DNA from: Pectobacterium sp013449375
Lineage (GTDB): Bacteria; Pseudomonadota; Gammaproteobacteria; Enterobacterales; Enterobacteriaceae
Assembly (NCBI RefSeq): GCF_048593165.1
Contig: NZ_CP184271.1
Strand: one strand, 5' to 3'
DNA: 64,000 nt
This document shows positions 8,491 to 17,629 of the stretch, in pieces (positions within the stretch are counted from its first letter, which is position 1; each line of letters starts with the position of its first letter). A program made the position numbers and the translations under genes. The notes under the pieces are model-generated. The model saw nothing but the letters and a program-made list of their open reading frames with translations. It was not told the origin of the DNA and did no database searches.

Positions 8491-8874
8491 TCAGTGCGTT
8501 GTTACCCACGTAACTAGAGCAAACGCCAGCGCGGTCATCAGTAACGATCCCGCCAGATTCAACATCACGTGCAACCCCGCCGCTGCCAACTGCCCGCTTT
8601 GCAGAAACATGACAACCTCCGCGGAAAAGGTAGAAAACGTTGTTAGGCCGCCGCATAGCCCAGTGGTAATCAACATTTTCCAGCCTTGATCGAGATGAGG
8701 ATGGCGCAGGAAGAAAGCGAGGGCGCCGCCAATCACAAAGGCCCCCATCAAGTTGGCAAGTAAGGTACCCAGCGGTAGCGTTGGGTGCAAATTATTAAAC
8801 TTCATTCCGAGCTGCCAGCGTGCCACGCTACCGACTCCGCCACCAATAAATACCGCGAGTAATGTACTAAACAT
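8491..8874 (-). CDS. crcB: Fluoride ion channel CrcB/Fluc
   Basis: A 127-residue protein with four membrane helices and the conserved Fluc signatures GGGVGSVARW, PLGTLLANLMGAF and TTGLCGGLTTFSTFSAEV. CrcB/Fluc forms dual-topology dimers that export fluoride and protect the cell from its toxicity. I choose ATG 8874 (MFSTLLAVFIGGG), which matches the E. coli start and length. The frame is open further upstream, but that segment coincides with a conserved RNA structure (the candidate fluoride riboswitch at 8962-9055), so it is a leader, not coding. It is convergent with cspE. Confidence 0.95.
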   Translation of the reverse strand: MFSTLLAVFIGGGVGSVARWQLGMKFNNLHPTLPLGTLLANLMGAFVIGGALAFFLRHPHLDQGWKMLITTGLCGGLTTFSTFSAEVVMFLQSGQLAAAGLHVMLNLAGSLLMTALAFALVTWVTTH

Positions 8875-8902
8875 AGAAATCTTTCCTGAATTATTTGTGC
8901 TT

Positions 8903-8950
8903 AGGGCGTTTTTGTCATCTCGAAGAGTATCGGGCAGGACGCTACGCCCT
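8903..8950 (-). promoter_or_regulatory. Candidate expression platform between riboswitch and crcB
   Basis: In the crcB leader, ACGCCCT (8944-8950) and AGGGCGT (8903-8909) are perfect inverted repeats, separated by about 34 bases and lying between the riboswitch aptamer and the start codon. This pairing could form the switch that couples ligand binding to termination or translation. There is no strong U-tract directly after it, so a translational mechanism seems more likely. This is inference from structure only. Confidence 0.4.
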
Positions 8951-8961
8951 CTCTGCGAGGT

Positions 8962-9055
8962 GGACGTAGACATCATTAGCCAAGTGGCGGTTGTACCCTG
9001 TCGTTCAGTCTGCCAGCGTTTTGGTGGCATTAGGGTAGGGAGGAATGTCATCTCC
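8962..9055 (-). ncRNA. Fluoride (crcB) riboswitch aptamer, candidate
   Basis: Read on the minus strand, the crcB leader has GGAGATGACATTCCTCC (9055-9039) and, about 60 nt later, CTAATGATGTCTACGTCC (8979-8962). These are the two hallmark ends of the fluoride riboswitch: the GATG-x-CATTCC strand and the TGATG-x-CTAC strand. The variable positions co-vary (GACAT with ATGTC) and preserve pairing. Between them ACCGCC and GGC flank a short loop, as in known aptamers, and an extra stem TACCCT/AGGGTA with an inner GCCA/TGGC hairpin forms an insertion. Placement directly before a fluoride channel gene strongly supports the call. Boundaries are approximate. Confidence 0.8.
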
Positions 9056-9295
9056 TTTTTGGAGAGAAAAGTTTACGTCGTCGGACAGTTTTTTTGTAGT
9101 GATACCGAGAGGAAAGTTGTAAACCAATCTGAATACGTGCGAAAGCGCTTTTCCCGCGTCTTACTTTGTTACAGATGCGAATTGTGTCCTGCTGCATAAG
9201 GTCTTAGATAGAGGACATAGGATATAAAGCATTTTTTCGACAAGAATAGTCTCGCTCGCTGGCGTCTCCAGCATCTGTAAATCAGGTAGGTTTGT

Positions 9296-9493
9296 ATGGA
9301 AGGTATCAGTATTGCCAAACTGTTGGTGATTGGCGCATTAATCATCCTGCTGTTCGGTACGAATAAACTTCGTAGCTTAGGCGGTGATTTGGGCGCGGCG
9401 ATTAAAGGCTTTAAAAAGGCGATGAATGACGATCAGCCGGCAAAAACGGATGATACCGCAGCGCTGCATGATTCCTCTCGTAAAGAATCCTGA
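9296..9493 (+). CDS. tatE: Sec-independent protein translocase subunit TatE
   Basis: A 65-residue TatA/E-family protein: an N-terminal membrane helix (about residues 4-20), the hinge FGTNKLRSLGGDLG and an amphipathic helix (AIKGFKKAM) before a short acidic tail. TatE is a minor paralogue of TatA and assists formation of the twin-arginine pore for folded proteins. Its isolated position between crcB and lipA, away from tatABC, and its short tail identify it as TatE rather than TatA. A terminator shared with lipA follows. Confidence 0.92.
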   Translation: MEGISIAKLLVIGALIILLFGTNKLRSLGGDLGAAIKGFKKAMNDDQPAKTDDTAALHDSSRKES

Positions 9494-9510
9494 TTGCCCA
9501 TCACACAACA

Positions 9511-9539
9511 AAACGGACGGCTATTGCCGTCCGTTTTTT
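9511..9539 (+). terminator. Bidirectional terminator, tatE / lipA
   Basis: An 11-bp perfect stem (9511-9521 with 9526-9536, core ACGGACGGC), a TATT loop and flanking A and T runs. It lies between convergent tatE and lipA and fits termination in both directions. Confidence 0.9.
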
Positions 9540-9575
9540 ATCCCATACAAAAGATGTGTAAAAATGTATGAGCGC

Positions 9576-10541
9576 TTATTTTACTTCGATGCCCTTCGCC
9601 TGCAGGTCGGCATGGTAGGACGAGCGAACAAATGGGCCGCAGGCTGCATGGGTAAAGCCCATCGCCATCGCTTCGGCTTTCATCTCATCAAATTCATCTG
9701 GGCTGACGTAACGCTGTACCGGCAGATGATGGCGGCTAGGCTGTAAATATTGTCCCAGCGTCAGCATCGTCACTCCGTGGCGGCGCAGGTCGCGCATGAC
9801 TTCCACGATTTCCGCATTGGTTTCTCCCAATCCAACCATCAGGCCAGATTTGGTCGGGATATCCGGATGCGCGTTTTTGAAGTTCTCCAGCAGCTTCAGT
9901 GACCACTCATAATTCGCGCCAGGGCGAACCTGACGATAAACGCGCGGTACGTTTTCCAGATTGTGGTTGAACACATCCGGTGGCGTGGCGGTCAGGATCT
10001 CTAACGCGCGATCCATACGACCGCGGAAGTCTGGCACCAGCGTTTCGATGCGGATATTCGGGTTTTTACGACGAATAGCGCTAATGCAGTCCGCAAAATG
10101 CTGTGCTCCGCCGTCACGCAGGTCATCACGGTCAACCGAAGTGATCACAACGTAGCGTAAGCCCATGTCATGGATAGTCTGAGCCAGTTTCTCAGGTTCG
10201 TTGGCATCTGGTGTAAGCGGGCGGCCGTGGGCGACGTCACAGAACGGACAGCGACGAGTACAAATGGCGCCCAGAATCATGAAGGTGGCGGTGCCGTGGT
10301 TGAAACATTCCGCCAGATTCGGACAGGACGCTTCTTCGCAAACTGAGTGCAACCCGTTTTTGCGCATAGCCGCTTTGATTCCCTGAATACGGCTCGAATC
10401 TGCCGGAAGTTTAATCTTCATCCATTCAGGTTTGCGCAGAAGCTCTTGGCGTTCGGTAACGACAGTACGTACCGGGATTAGCGCCATCTTATCGGCATCG
10501 CGGTATTTGACGCCGCGTTCGATCTGAATCGGTTTACTCAT
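9576..10541 (-). CDS. lipA: Lipoyl synthase (radical SAM)
   Basis: LipA inserts two sulfur atoms into protein-bound octanoyl groups to form lipoyl cofactor. The 321-residue protein has the auxiliary [4Fe-4S] cluster motif C68-x4-C73-x5-C79 (SVCEEASCPNLAEC) and the radical-SAM motif C94-x3-C98-x2-C101 (CTRRCPFC), exactly where E. coli LipA has them. The C-terminal RSSYHAD supplies the serine ligand of the auxiliary cluster. Start and length match the family. It lies downstream of lipB, separated by 227 bp, so it may have its own promoter. Confidence 0.97.
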   Translation of the reverse strand: MSKPIQIERGVKYRDADKMALIPVRTVVTERQELLRKPEWMKIKLPADSSRIQGIKAAMRKNGLHSVCEEASCPNLAECFNHGTATFMILGAICTRRCPFCDVAHGRPLTPDANEPEKLAQTIHDMGLRYVVITSVDRDDLRDGGAQHFADCISAIRRKNPNIRIETLVPDFRGRMDRALEILTATPPDVFNHNLENVPRVYRQVRPGANYEWSLKLLENFKNAHPDIPTKSGLMVGLGETNAEIVEVMRDLRRHGVTMLTLGQYLQPSRHHLPVQRYVSPDEFDEMKAEAMAMGFTHAACGPFVRSSYHADLQAKGIEVK

Positions 10542-10768
10542 GTTTGCGTAAGTTCCAGTTCTGAATCGTTTCTTTAAATTTGTTATCCAAATTCAAAGGA
10601 TTATGTTTTTGGTTAAACTTTTTTTTAAAAAACTCTAAAAATTATATCATCTTGCCTAACCACAATCAGCCTTTGCGCGATCAAAATGAATAAATTATGT
10701 GAATAAAATGTAATCTATCAAGACGCGATAGTCTAACCAGTTGATTTTCATCGACAGGATGAAACTTG

Positions 10769-11452
10769 TTAACTAGGAAGCGGCTCACCTTGTATGTCCA
10801 AATTCCACGAAATAAACTCGGGTGCGGAATAGCCAACTTGCTGTAAAAAGGTGTTCACTAGCACGGGAGCGGTGTCATCCAGCGTGACGCCCGCCATCAG
10901 ATCACTGATTTGCGTCATTTCCATCCCCGCGTAACCACATGGGTTGATACGCAGGAAAGGAGAGAGGTCCATCGCGATATTGAGCGCCAGTCCGTGGAAC
11001 GAGCAGCCTTTGCGAATACGCAGTCCCAGCGAGCAGATCTTACGTTCGCCCACATAAACGCCGGGCGCATCTGGGCGCGCATGGGCGTCAATATGGAAGT
11101 GCGCCAGTGTGCCAATCACGGTATTTTCAATCGCAGTGACGAGCTGACGAACGCCAAGCTTACGGCGCTTCAGATCAATCAACACGTACATCACCTGCTG
11201 GCCGGGGCCGTGGTAGGTCACCTGGCCGCCTCTGTCGCTCTGAATGACGGGAATGTCACCGGGCATGAGGACATGTTCGGCTTTTCCTGCCTGACCTTGT
11301 GTGAATACGCGGGGATGCTGAACCAGCCAGAGTTCGTCTGGGGTATTCTCATCGCGCCGGTCGGTGAAATTATGCATCGCCAGAGAGACGGGCTCATACG
11401 GCTGTACGTCAAATTGGCGTACGATGATCTTATCCTGTAGCACGTGTGTCAT
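10769..11452 (-). CDS. lipB: Octanoyltransferase LipB
   Basis: LipB moves octanoyl groups from acyl carrier protein to lipoyl domains, the step before LipA. The 227-residue protein has the family motifs QSDRGGQVTYHGPGQ (about 71-85), the catalytic lysine in GVYVGERKICSLGLR (K138) and the catalytic cysteine in INPCGYAGM (C172). The residues before DKIIVRQ are variable in the family, and E. coli uses a non-ATG start there; the ATG at 11452 is used here. Order ybeD-lipB-lipA is conserved in enterobacteria. Confidence 0.95.
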   Translation of the reverse strand: MTHVLQDKIIVRQFDVQPYEPVSLAMHNFTDRRDENTPDELWLVQHPRVFTQGQAGKAEHVLMPGDIPVIQSDRGGQVTYHGPGQQVMYVLIDLKRRKLGVRQLVTAIENTVIGTLAHFHIDAHARPDAPGVYVGERKICSLGLRIRKGCSFHGLALNIAMDLSPFLRINPCGYAGMEMTQISDLMAGVTLDDTAPVLVNTFLQQVGYSAPEFISWNLDIQGEPLPS

Positions 11453-11645
11453 CTTCAGGTTAAGGAAAGGTCGGAGGATTATAACGGCGGGAGGCCTCAG
11501 CGAACAGCACTATGCAAATTATGGAGTGCAAAACGTGGGTGGCACAAAACTACGCACGATAATTATGGCATCACAAAACTATGCCGTGCTCGCTAATTTT
11601 CCCGCTCGTTCTTTTTATTGCGTGATTCTTACAGAACCCTATGCT

Positions 11646-11909
11646 TTACAGAACCATGCGCACGATGTCGATATTGCCCAGCTCTTCGTACAGCGTTTCC
11701 ACCTGCTCAATGTGTGTCGCAGTAATGGTGATGGAAACGGAGTGATAATTCCCTTTGCTGCTGGGTTTGATCTGCGGCGTGTAGTCGCCTGGCGCATGAC
11801 GTTGTACCACTTCAACGACCAGATCGACCAACTCTGGTTTTGCCTCACCCATGACCTTGTAGGTAAAAACACAGGGGAATTCAAGCAGTTCGTTTAATTT
11901 GGTTTTCAT
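11646..11909 (-). CDS. ybeD: DUF493 family protein YbeD
   Basis: An 87-residue soluble protein (MKTKLNELLEFPCVFTYKVMG...), nearly identical in pattern to E. coli YbeD. The fold is ACT-like and the biochemical role is not settled, though its constant place just upstream of lipB hints at a link with lipoylation or cell-wall functions. The 190-bp gap to lipB contains no other gene that I can support. Confidence 0.93.
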   Translation of the reverse strand: MKTKLNELLEFPCVFTYKVMGEAKPELVDLVVEVVQRHAPGDYTPQIKPSSKGNYHSVSITITATHIEQVETLYEELGNIDIVRMVL

Positions 11910-11980
11910 TTGCGCTCCAGAGAGGGTAATACGTCGGCATCATCCCGACGGTATTAGCACTGACATCAGTACATTATACT

Positions 11981-12015
11981 AAAAAAGCATAACTCCCGCG
12001 TTCTGCGGGAGTTAT
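11981..12015 (-). terminator. Intrinsic terminator of dacA
   Basis: On the minus strand, an 11-bp perfect stem (12015-12005 with 11999-11989; core AACTCCCGC) is followed by a T-run (11987-11981). It lies between dacA and ybeD, so dacA is transcribed separately from ybeD. Confidence 0.88.
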
Positions 12016-12059
12016 AGATGCTATCTATGTGGGGGCGTTTTGGCCCCACACAAGAGGGC

Positions 12060-13271
12060 TTAGCCGAACCAGTGATGGAACATCAGTTTGATGTAGTCGA
12101 TCATACGGCCAAAGATCCCGCCTTCTTTCACTTCGTTCATGACCACCAGCGGACGCTGGTCGATCGTTTTGCCATCCAGTTGGAAATTGATGGAACCCAC
12201 AACCTGATTTTTCGCTAACGGCGCGTGCAGTTCCGTGTTGTCCAGAACATAGCTGGCCTTCAGATCTTTCATACGGCCACGTGGAATGGTCAGGTAGGCA
12301 TCTTTCTCAACGCCCAGCGCCACGCGGTCACTGTCACCAAACCAGACCGGCTCAGAAGCAAATTCTTTGCCTGCTTTCAACGGCGCAACGGTTTCAAAGA
12401 AGCGGAAGCCCCAGGTCAGCAGTTTTTTACTTTCTGACTCGCGCCCTTTGGCATTACGTCCGCCTAATACCGCTGAAATCAGACGCATCTGACCTTCTGT
12501 TGCCGAGGCGACCAAGTTAAAGCCGGCTGATGCTGTATGACCCGTTTTGATACCGTCAACATTCAGGCTGGAATCCCACAGCAAACCGTTACGGTTAGGC
12601 TGACGGATATTGTTGAACGTGAACTCTTTCTCTTTGTAGGTCGCGTATTCTTCTGGCACATCGCGGATCAGCGCCTGACCGATCAGGGCCATATCACGCG
12701 CCGAGCTGAACTGGCCCGGTGCATCAAGACCGTGCACGGTTTCAAAATTGGTATTTTGCAGCCCCAGCGCTTTCACGTAACCGTTCATCAGGTTAACGAA
12801 GGCATCCTGACTGCCGGCAACGTAGTCGGCCATCGCGACGCAAGCATCGTTACCGGATTGCAGGATAATACCGCGGTTTAATTGGGAGACGGGAACACGA
12901 TCGCCCGGCTTCAAGAACATCAGGGAAGAGCCCTGGAAGGTCGGGTTGCCGGTTGCCCAGGCATCTTTACCGACGGTAACGATGTCGTTCGGGGTGATTT
13001 TTCCTGATTTAATGGCTTGACCAATGACGTAGCTGGTCATCATTTTCGTTAAGCTGGCCGGATCGCGGCGCGTGTCGGCATTCATTTCGGCCAACACTTT
13101 CCCAGAGTTGTAATCAATCAGGATGTAGGATTCAGCATCGATTTGCGGAACGCCGGGGATCATCGTTTTGAGATTGATATCTTCGGCATAGGCAAAGGAA
13201 GTGGCACTAATGGCGAGCAGTGCGCCAAGCGCAGTACGCTTAGTAAAACGAGACGTGTTTACAGTATTCAT
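12060..13271 (-). CDS. dacA: D-alanyl-D-alanine carboxypeptidase PBP5
   Basis: PBP5 trims the terminal D-Ala of peptidoglycan pentapeptides. The 403-residue protein has a signal peptide ending SFAYA-ED (about residue 29-30), the serine acylation motif S73-L-T-K76, the SGN motif (139-141) and the KTG motif (242-244). The C-terminal amphipathic helix (GRMIDYIKLMFHHWFG) anchors it to the outer face of the inner membrane. Length is as in E. coli. It sits downstream of rlpA-rodA-mrdA, the cell-elongation group. Confidence 0.96.
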   Translation of the reverse strand: MNTVNTSRFTKRTALGALLAISATSFAYAEDINLKTMIPGVPQIDAESYILIDYNSGKVLAEMNADTRRDPASLTKMMTSYVIGQAIKSGKITPNDIVTVGKDAWATGNPTFQGSSLMFLKPGDRVPVSQLNRGIILQSGNDACVAMADYVAGSQDAFVNLMNGYVKALGLQNTNFETVHGLDAPGQFSSARDMALIGQALIRDVPEEYATYKEKEFTFNNIRQPNRNGLLWDSSLNVDGIKTGHTASAGFNLVASATEGQMRLISAVLGGRNAKGRESESKKLLTWGFRFFETVAPLKAGKEFASEPVWFGDSDRVALGVEKDAYLTIPRGRMKDLKASYVLDNTELHAPLAKNQVVGSINFQLDGKTIDQRPLVVMNEVKEGGIFGRMIDYIKLMFHHWFG

Positions 13272-13437
13272 GATTGGAACAACAACATCCGTGGGTATGA
13301 GTTAAAAAACGAGCCACACTATAGCAGATGGGGAATAGGCAGGCATCAGGCATTACGTTACGTGATTTTGCAACAGGGCGTTATGTTCAATGTCATAGCC
13401 ACCGCTTTTGCATGGTGAGCCTGCCGATTATCCGTGA

Positions 13438-14556
13438 CTAGAGGGTGCTGGGTGCGGCGGTAATAAACGACTGCTGTTGAGCTTCGACTGACAAACGTTG
13501 TTGAAGTTCAGCGGCTTGCTGACGATTCTGGAATGGCCCTAGCTGGATGCGGTACAGCCCGCCGCTCGCTGTGACTTTACCGGCTACGCGGAAACGTTCA
13601 CTCAGGCTGCGCTGCCAGGTTTGGGCGCGCTGCTGATCGCTCAGCGCACCGACCTGAACCACATAGTTACCTGTTGTAGACGGTGTCGTTGTGGCGGACG
13701 CGGCAATGGCCGGTGCGGGTGTGATGCTCAGTGGCGCAGCGGATGAGGACGGCGTTGCCGCTGGCGCGACGCTGGTTTCAATCACGCCAGGGCGCAAAGC
13801 GGAAGGGGCTCCCAAAAAACCACCGCTGTGTGACGTTGCACCGCTTTGCGGCTGAGTGTTTTCTGCTGGCACGCTCAGGCTACTATTACTGATTGGGCGA
13901 ACGGCGTTGTTCGGCATGGGTGATGTGGTTTCCATCATGGGGGTACCTAGCCCGCTAGCGCCGAAACTCGGGCGTTCTGGCAGGGCGAAACTTTGCTTCG
14001 CGACGGTGGTGCCCACAGTCCCAGGGCCGGAGAGCGTGCCGTCTGGTGCGACGTTGATGAAATCCACTTTCACTTTAGTATTGTTAGAGATGTTCAGTCG
14101 GTCGCCTGCGGCTTTCGACAGATCAATAATTCTACCTGGCATATACGGCCCGCGATCGTTCACTCGAACAACCAGACGACGGCCGTTGCTCAGGTTGGTG
14201 ACACGGACATAGCTTGGCAGCGGCAGCGTCGGGTGGGCGGCGGTGATCGCGTTCGGATCAAAGGTTTCGCCGATTGACGTACGGTTACCGCTGGCTTCTT
14301 CGCCGTACCATGCGGCTAAGCCGGTCTCACTAAAGTTTTGCGGATCTTTGACAATTTTATAGGTCTTGCCTTTTACGTTGTAGTCTTGCAGCGTTCCCTG
14401 ATTGTAGGGTTCGTAGCGGGGTTCCGCGCCGCCGATCTCTTCGACAGGGCCGCTATAAACCTGAGTTACAGGTGGTGCTGGCTGCCGCTGCTCCGTCGTG
14501 GTACAGGCAGCAAGCGCCAGAGTCGCTACGCCGATCCAAAGCCAATCCTTACGCAT
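13438..14556 (-). CDS. rlpA: Septal/peptidoglycan-binding lipoprotein RlpA
   Basis: A 372-residue lipoprotein with a lipobox (LALAAC, lipidated C18), a double-psi beta-barrel domain (about residues 80-170, containing GLAAWYGEEASGNRTSIGE and VRVNDRGPYMPGRIIDLS) and a C-terminal SPOR domain (about 295-370) that binds denuded glycan strands. RlpA of Pseudomonas is a lytic transglycosylase; in E. coli activity is unclear. The middle is low-complexity (Ser/Ala/Thr/Pro). The gene is 13 bp downstream of rodA and completes the mrdA-rodA-rlpA unit. Confidence 0.94.
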   Translation of the reverse strand: MRKDWLWIGVATLALAACTTTEQRQPAPPVTQVYSGPVEEIGGAEPRYEPYNQGTLQDYNVKGKTYKIVKDPQNFSETGLAAWYGEEASGNRTSIGETFDPNAITAAHPTLPLPSYVRVTNLSNGRRLVVRVNDRGPYMPGRIIDLSKAAGDRLNISNNTKVKVDFINVAPDGTLSGPGTVGTTVAKQSFALPERPSFGASGLGTPMMETTSPMPNNAVRPISNSSLSVPAENTQPQSGATSHSGGFLGAPSALRPGVIETSVAPAATPSSSAAPLSITPAPAIAASATTTPSTTGNYVVQVGALSDQQRAQTWQRSLSERFRVAGKVTASGGLYRIQLGPFQNRQQAAELQQRLSVEAQQQSFITAAPSTL

Positions 14557-14569
14557 TGCTCACCTCGTG

Positions 14570-15682
14570 TTATAAATTCTTGGATAACAGTTTGCGGTGA
14601 GTATGTATCGACATGACGATACCGAATCCCGCCATTAAAACGACCAGCGCCGATCCGCCGTAGCTGATTAGCGGTAGCGGCACGCCAACAACGGGAAGTA
14701 TACCGCTGACCATCCCGATATTGACGAAAACATAGAAAAACAGAATGAGCATCAGCCCACCGACCATCACGCGGCCAAACGAGGTTTGTGCATTAGCAGC
14801 AATAACCAGACCGCGCATAATCATAAACAGGTACATCGCGAGCAGAATCAAAACGCCGATTAAGCCGAGCTCTTCCGACAACACGGCAAAGATAAAGTCG
14901 GTGTGGCGTTCGGGTAGAAACTCTAACTGAGACTGTGTGCCGTGCAGCCAACCTTTTCCTGATAGTCCACCAGAGCCTATCGCAATTTTCGACTGAATAA
15001 TATGGTATCCGGCGCCAAGTGGATCGCTTTCTGGATCGAGCAGCATCATCACCCTTGCACGCTGATAATCATGCATCAGGAAAAACCAGAGTATCGGAAT
15101 AAACGCGGCGACCAGCAGAACGGCGACACCAATCAAACGCCAGCTCATGCCAGCGAGGAAAAGTACAAACAGCCCTGATAAGGCAATCAATATCGAGGTG
15201 CCCAAATCCGGCTGTGCGGCAACCAGCAGCGTAGGGACAAAAATCAGAACCAGCGCGATCGCCGTATTTTTTAGCGACGGTGGACACATATCACGATTGA
15301 TAAAACGGGCAACCATCAGCGGTACGGCGATTTTAGCAATTTCCGATGGTTGGAAACGGATAAAACCGAGATCCAGCCAGCGTTGAGCACCTTTACTAAT
15401 CTGTCCGAAAATATCCACAATGAGCAGCAAAATCACGCAAAAGACGTAAAGGTAGAGCGCCCAGCCCTCATATACGCGGGGAGGGATCTGCGCCATCACG
15501 ATCATCACGGTCAACCCCAGTATGATTTGAACGACTTTTCTCTCCATCATACCGATGTCTTGCCCACTGGCGCTCCATAGGACAAACAGGCTATAGCCTA
15601 ACAGCGCCAGAATGCAGAAAAGAAACGGGAGGTCGATGTGGATTTTTGCCCAGAAGGATCCCTTTTGTTGGCTATCGGTCAT
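14570..15682 (-). CDS. mrdB: SEDS peptidoglycan polymerase RodA
   Basis: RodA polymerises glycan strands for lateral wall growth together with PBP2. The 370-residue protein has about ten membrane segments and the SEDS signatures RWLDLGFIRFQPSE, ARVMMLLDPESDPLGAGYHI and GVPLPLISYGGS. Start and length match E. coli. It lies 9 bp after mrdA, its functional partner, and just before rlpA. Confidence 0.96.
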   Translation of the reverse strand: MTDSQQKGSFWAKIHIDLPFLFCILALLGYSLFVLWSASGQDIGMMERKVVQIILGLTVMIVMAQIPPRVYEGWALYLYVFCVILLLIVDIFGQISKGAQRWLDLGFIRFQPSEIAKIAVPLMVARFINRDMCPPSLKNTAIALVLIFVPTLLVAAQPDLGTSILIALSGLFVLFLAGMSWRLIGVAVLLVAAFIPILWFFLMHDYQRARVMMLLDPESDPLGAGYHIIQSKIAIGSGGLSGKGWLHGTQSQLEFLPERHTDFIFAVLSEELGLIGVLILLAMYLFMIMRGLVIAANAQTSFGRVMVGGLMLILFFYVFVNIGMVSGILPVVGVPLPLISYGGSALVVLMAGFGIVMSIHTHRKLLSKNL

Positions 15683-15691
15683 GGCTGTCTG

Positions 15692-17596
15692 TTACTCACT
15701 CTCGCTACCCGGTGGCGCAGGGGGCGCACTAGGTAAATCAGTATTGTTGTCACCCAGCAGGATATGATCAAGGATCTGGCGGATGATGGTACCAACGGTA
15801 GGGCCTGCGCCGCCGTTTTCCAGAATGATCGATACCGCGACTTTAGGATTCTTATAGGGAGCAAAGGCGACCATTAACTTATGGTCACGTAAGTGCTCTG
15901 CGATCTTGTGCGCATTATAGGTTTCGTTTTCTTTTAGGCCGAAAACTTGCGCAGTACCGGATTTTGCCGCGATTTTATAGGGGGCATCCTCGAAACTTTT
16001 GTGTGCGGTGCCGTTCGCACGATTAGCTACGCCATACATGCCATCTTTCGCTATTTCCCAATAGCCAGAACGAATATCGCCAATTTGCTGATTCTCCGTC
16101 TGTTTGTAAGGCACTATAACGCCATTTTCGCGCGAACTATAAAGCAAATGTGGTGTTTTGACTTGCCCATCGTTGATCAACGTAACTAACGCTTTATTCA
16201 TCTGAATCGGTGTTGCCGTCCAGTAACCCTGACCGATCCCGACAGGAATGGTATCGCCCTGATACCAAGGCCTTTTGAATTGCCTCAGTTTCCACTCACG
16301 GGTTGGCATGTTACCTCTGCTTTCTTCCGAGATATCAATACCCGTTCGTTGACCGTACCCGAATTTGTTCATCCATTCAGACAGGCGATCGATACCCATG
16401 TCATAAGCGACCTGATAGAAGAAGGTGTCCGCAGATTCTTCCAGTGATTTAGTGAGATTCAGTCGACCATGACCCCATTTTTTCCAGTCGCGAAAACGTT
16501 TTTCAGAACCGGGTAATTGCCACCAACCAGGGTCAAACAGGCTGGTGTTAGTCGTAATCACGCCCGAAGTCAAAGCGGAAACCGCGATATAGGGTTTCAC
16601 AGTGGAAGCCGGGGGATATACACCTTGTGTCGCACGGTTGATCAACGGACGATTAGGGTCGTTACGTAATTTGTTGTAATCTTTGGTGGAAATGCCATCG
16701 ACAAAGAGGTTAGGGTCATAACTGGGGGTAGAAACCATCGCCAGAATACCGCCATCGCGCGGGTCGGTGACGATGACCGCAGCACGACTACCTTCGAGTA
16801 ATTTTTCGATGTAGATTTGCAGGCTTAGATCCAACGTCAGGTAGATATCGCGTCCGGCCTGTGGTGGTTGTTCATGGAGCTGACGGATTACGCGGCCGCG
16901 GTTGTTGACTTCCACTTCCTCATAGCCGGGCTTACCGTGCAATAAATCTTCGTAATGGCGCTCGATGCCCAGCTTGCCGATGTCGCGCGTAGCAGCATAA
17001 TCGGCGATTTTCTCTTCTTTGGTCAGCCGTTCTACGTCTTTATCGTTGATTTTGGAGACATAGCCCGTAATGTGCGTCAGTGCAGAACCGTAAGGGTAAT
17101 AGCGACGCTGGTAGCCTTTAATTTCAACGCCGGGGAAGCGATATTGGTTGACGGCAAAACGGGCAACCTGAATCTCGGTGAGCCCAGTTTTTACCGGAAT
17201 AGAGGTAAAGCGGCGTGAGCGCTTACGCTCTTTTTCAAAACCTTCCAGATCGTCATCGGTGAGATCGACGACGGGACGCAGCGCTTCGAGTGTGTCTTTA
17301 AGATTGTCGACTTTGTCGGGCACCAGCTCTAACTGATAAATGGTACGATTTAGCGCCAGTGGGGTGCCGTTGCGGTCATAGATGATGCCGCGGCTGGGCG
17401 CGATAGGAACCAGCTTAATACGGTTTTCATTAGAGCGCGTGCGATAGTCATCAACACGCACAATTTGCAGATGATAAAGGTTAGCGACTAATACACCGGA
17501 AAGCAGCAAAATGCCCAGAAAGGCGACCAAAGCACGGCGCACAAACAGGGCGGACTCAGCCGTATAATCTCGAAAGGGTTTACGTTCTACTTTCAT
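15692..17596 (-). CDS. mrdA: Peptidoglycan transpeptidase PBP2
   Basis: PBP2 cross-links the strands made by RodA in the elongasome. The 634-residue bitopic protein has a membrane anchor at about residues 22-42, a PBP dimer domain (SRGIIYDRNG at about 68-77) and a transpeptidase domain with catalytic S331-T-V-K334 (PPASTVKPY), an SAD motif (EESADTFFY) and KSGTAQVFG. Length and motif spacing match E. coli PBP2. It follows rlmH by 33 bp in a conserved operon. Confidence 0.96.
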   Translation of the reverse strand: MKVERKPFRDYTAESALFVRRALVAFLGILLLSGVLVANLYHLQIVRVDDYRTRSNENRIKLVPIAPSRGIIYDRNGTPLALNRTIYQLELVPDKVDNLKDTLEALRPVVDLTDDDLEGFEKERKRSRRFTSIPVKTGLTEIQVARFAVNQYRFPGVEIKGYQRRYYPYGSALTHITGYVSKINDKDVERLTKEEKIADYAATRDIGKLGIERHYEDLLHGKPGYEEVEVNNRGRVIRQLHEQPPQAGRDIYLTLDLSLQIYIEKLLEGSRAAVIVTDPRDGGILAMVSTPSYDPNLFVDGISTKDYNKLRNDPNRPLINRATQGVYPPASTVKPYIAVSALTSGVITTNTSLFDPGWWQLPGSEKRFRDWKKWGHGRLNLTKSLEESADTFFYQVAYDMGIDRLSEWMNKFGYGQRTGIDISEESRGNMPTREWKLRQFKRPWYQGDTIPVGIGQGYWTATPIQMNKALVTLINDGQVKTPHLLYSSRENGVIVPYKQTENQQIGDIRSGYWEIAKDGMYGVANRANGTAHKSFEDAPYKIAAKSGTAQVFGLKENETYNAHKIAEHLRDHKLMVAFAPYKNPKVAVSIILENGGAGPTVGTIIRQILDHILLGDNNTDLPSAPPAPPGSESE

Positions 17597-17629
17597 CCAG
17601 CGTTATTTCACAGGTTTCATCGTATCGCC

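Noticed and set aside
8875..9051. In-frame upstream extension of crcB giving a longer protein
   Set aside because: The extension is not conserved in the family and coincides with the candidate fluoride riboswitch; the E. coli-like start at 8874 is better.
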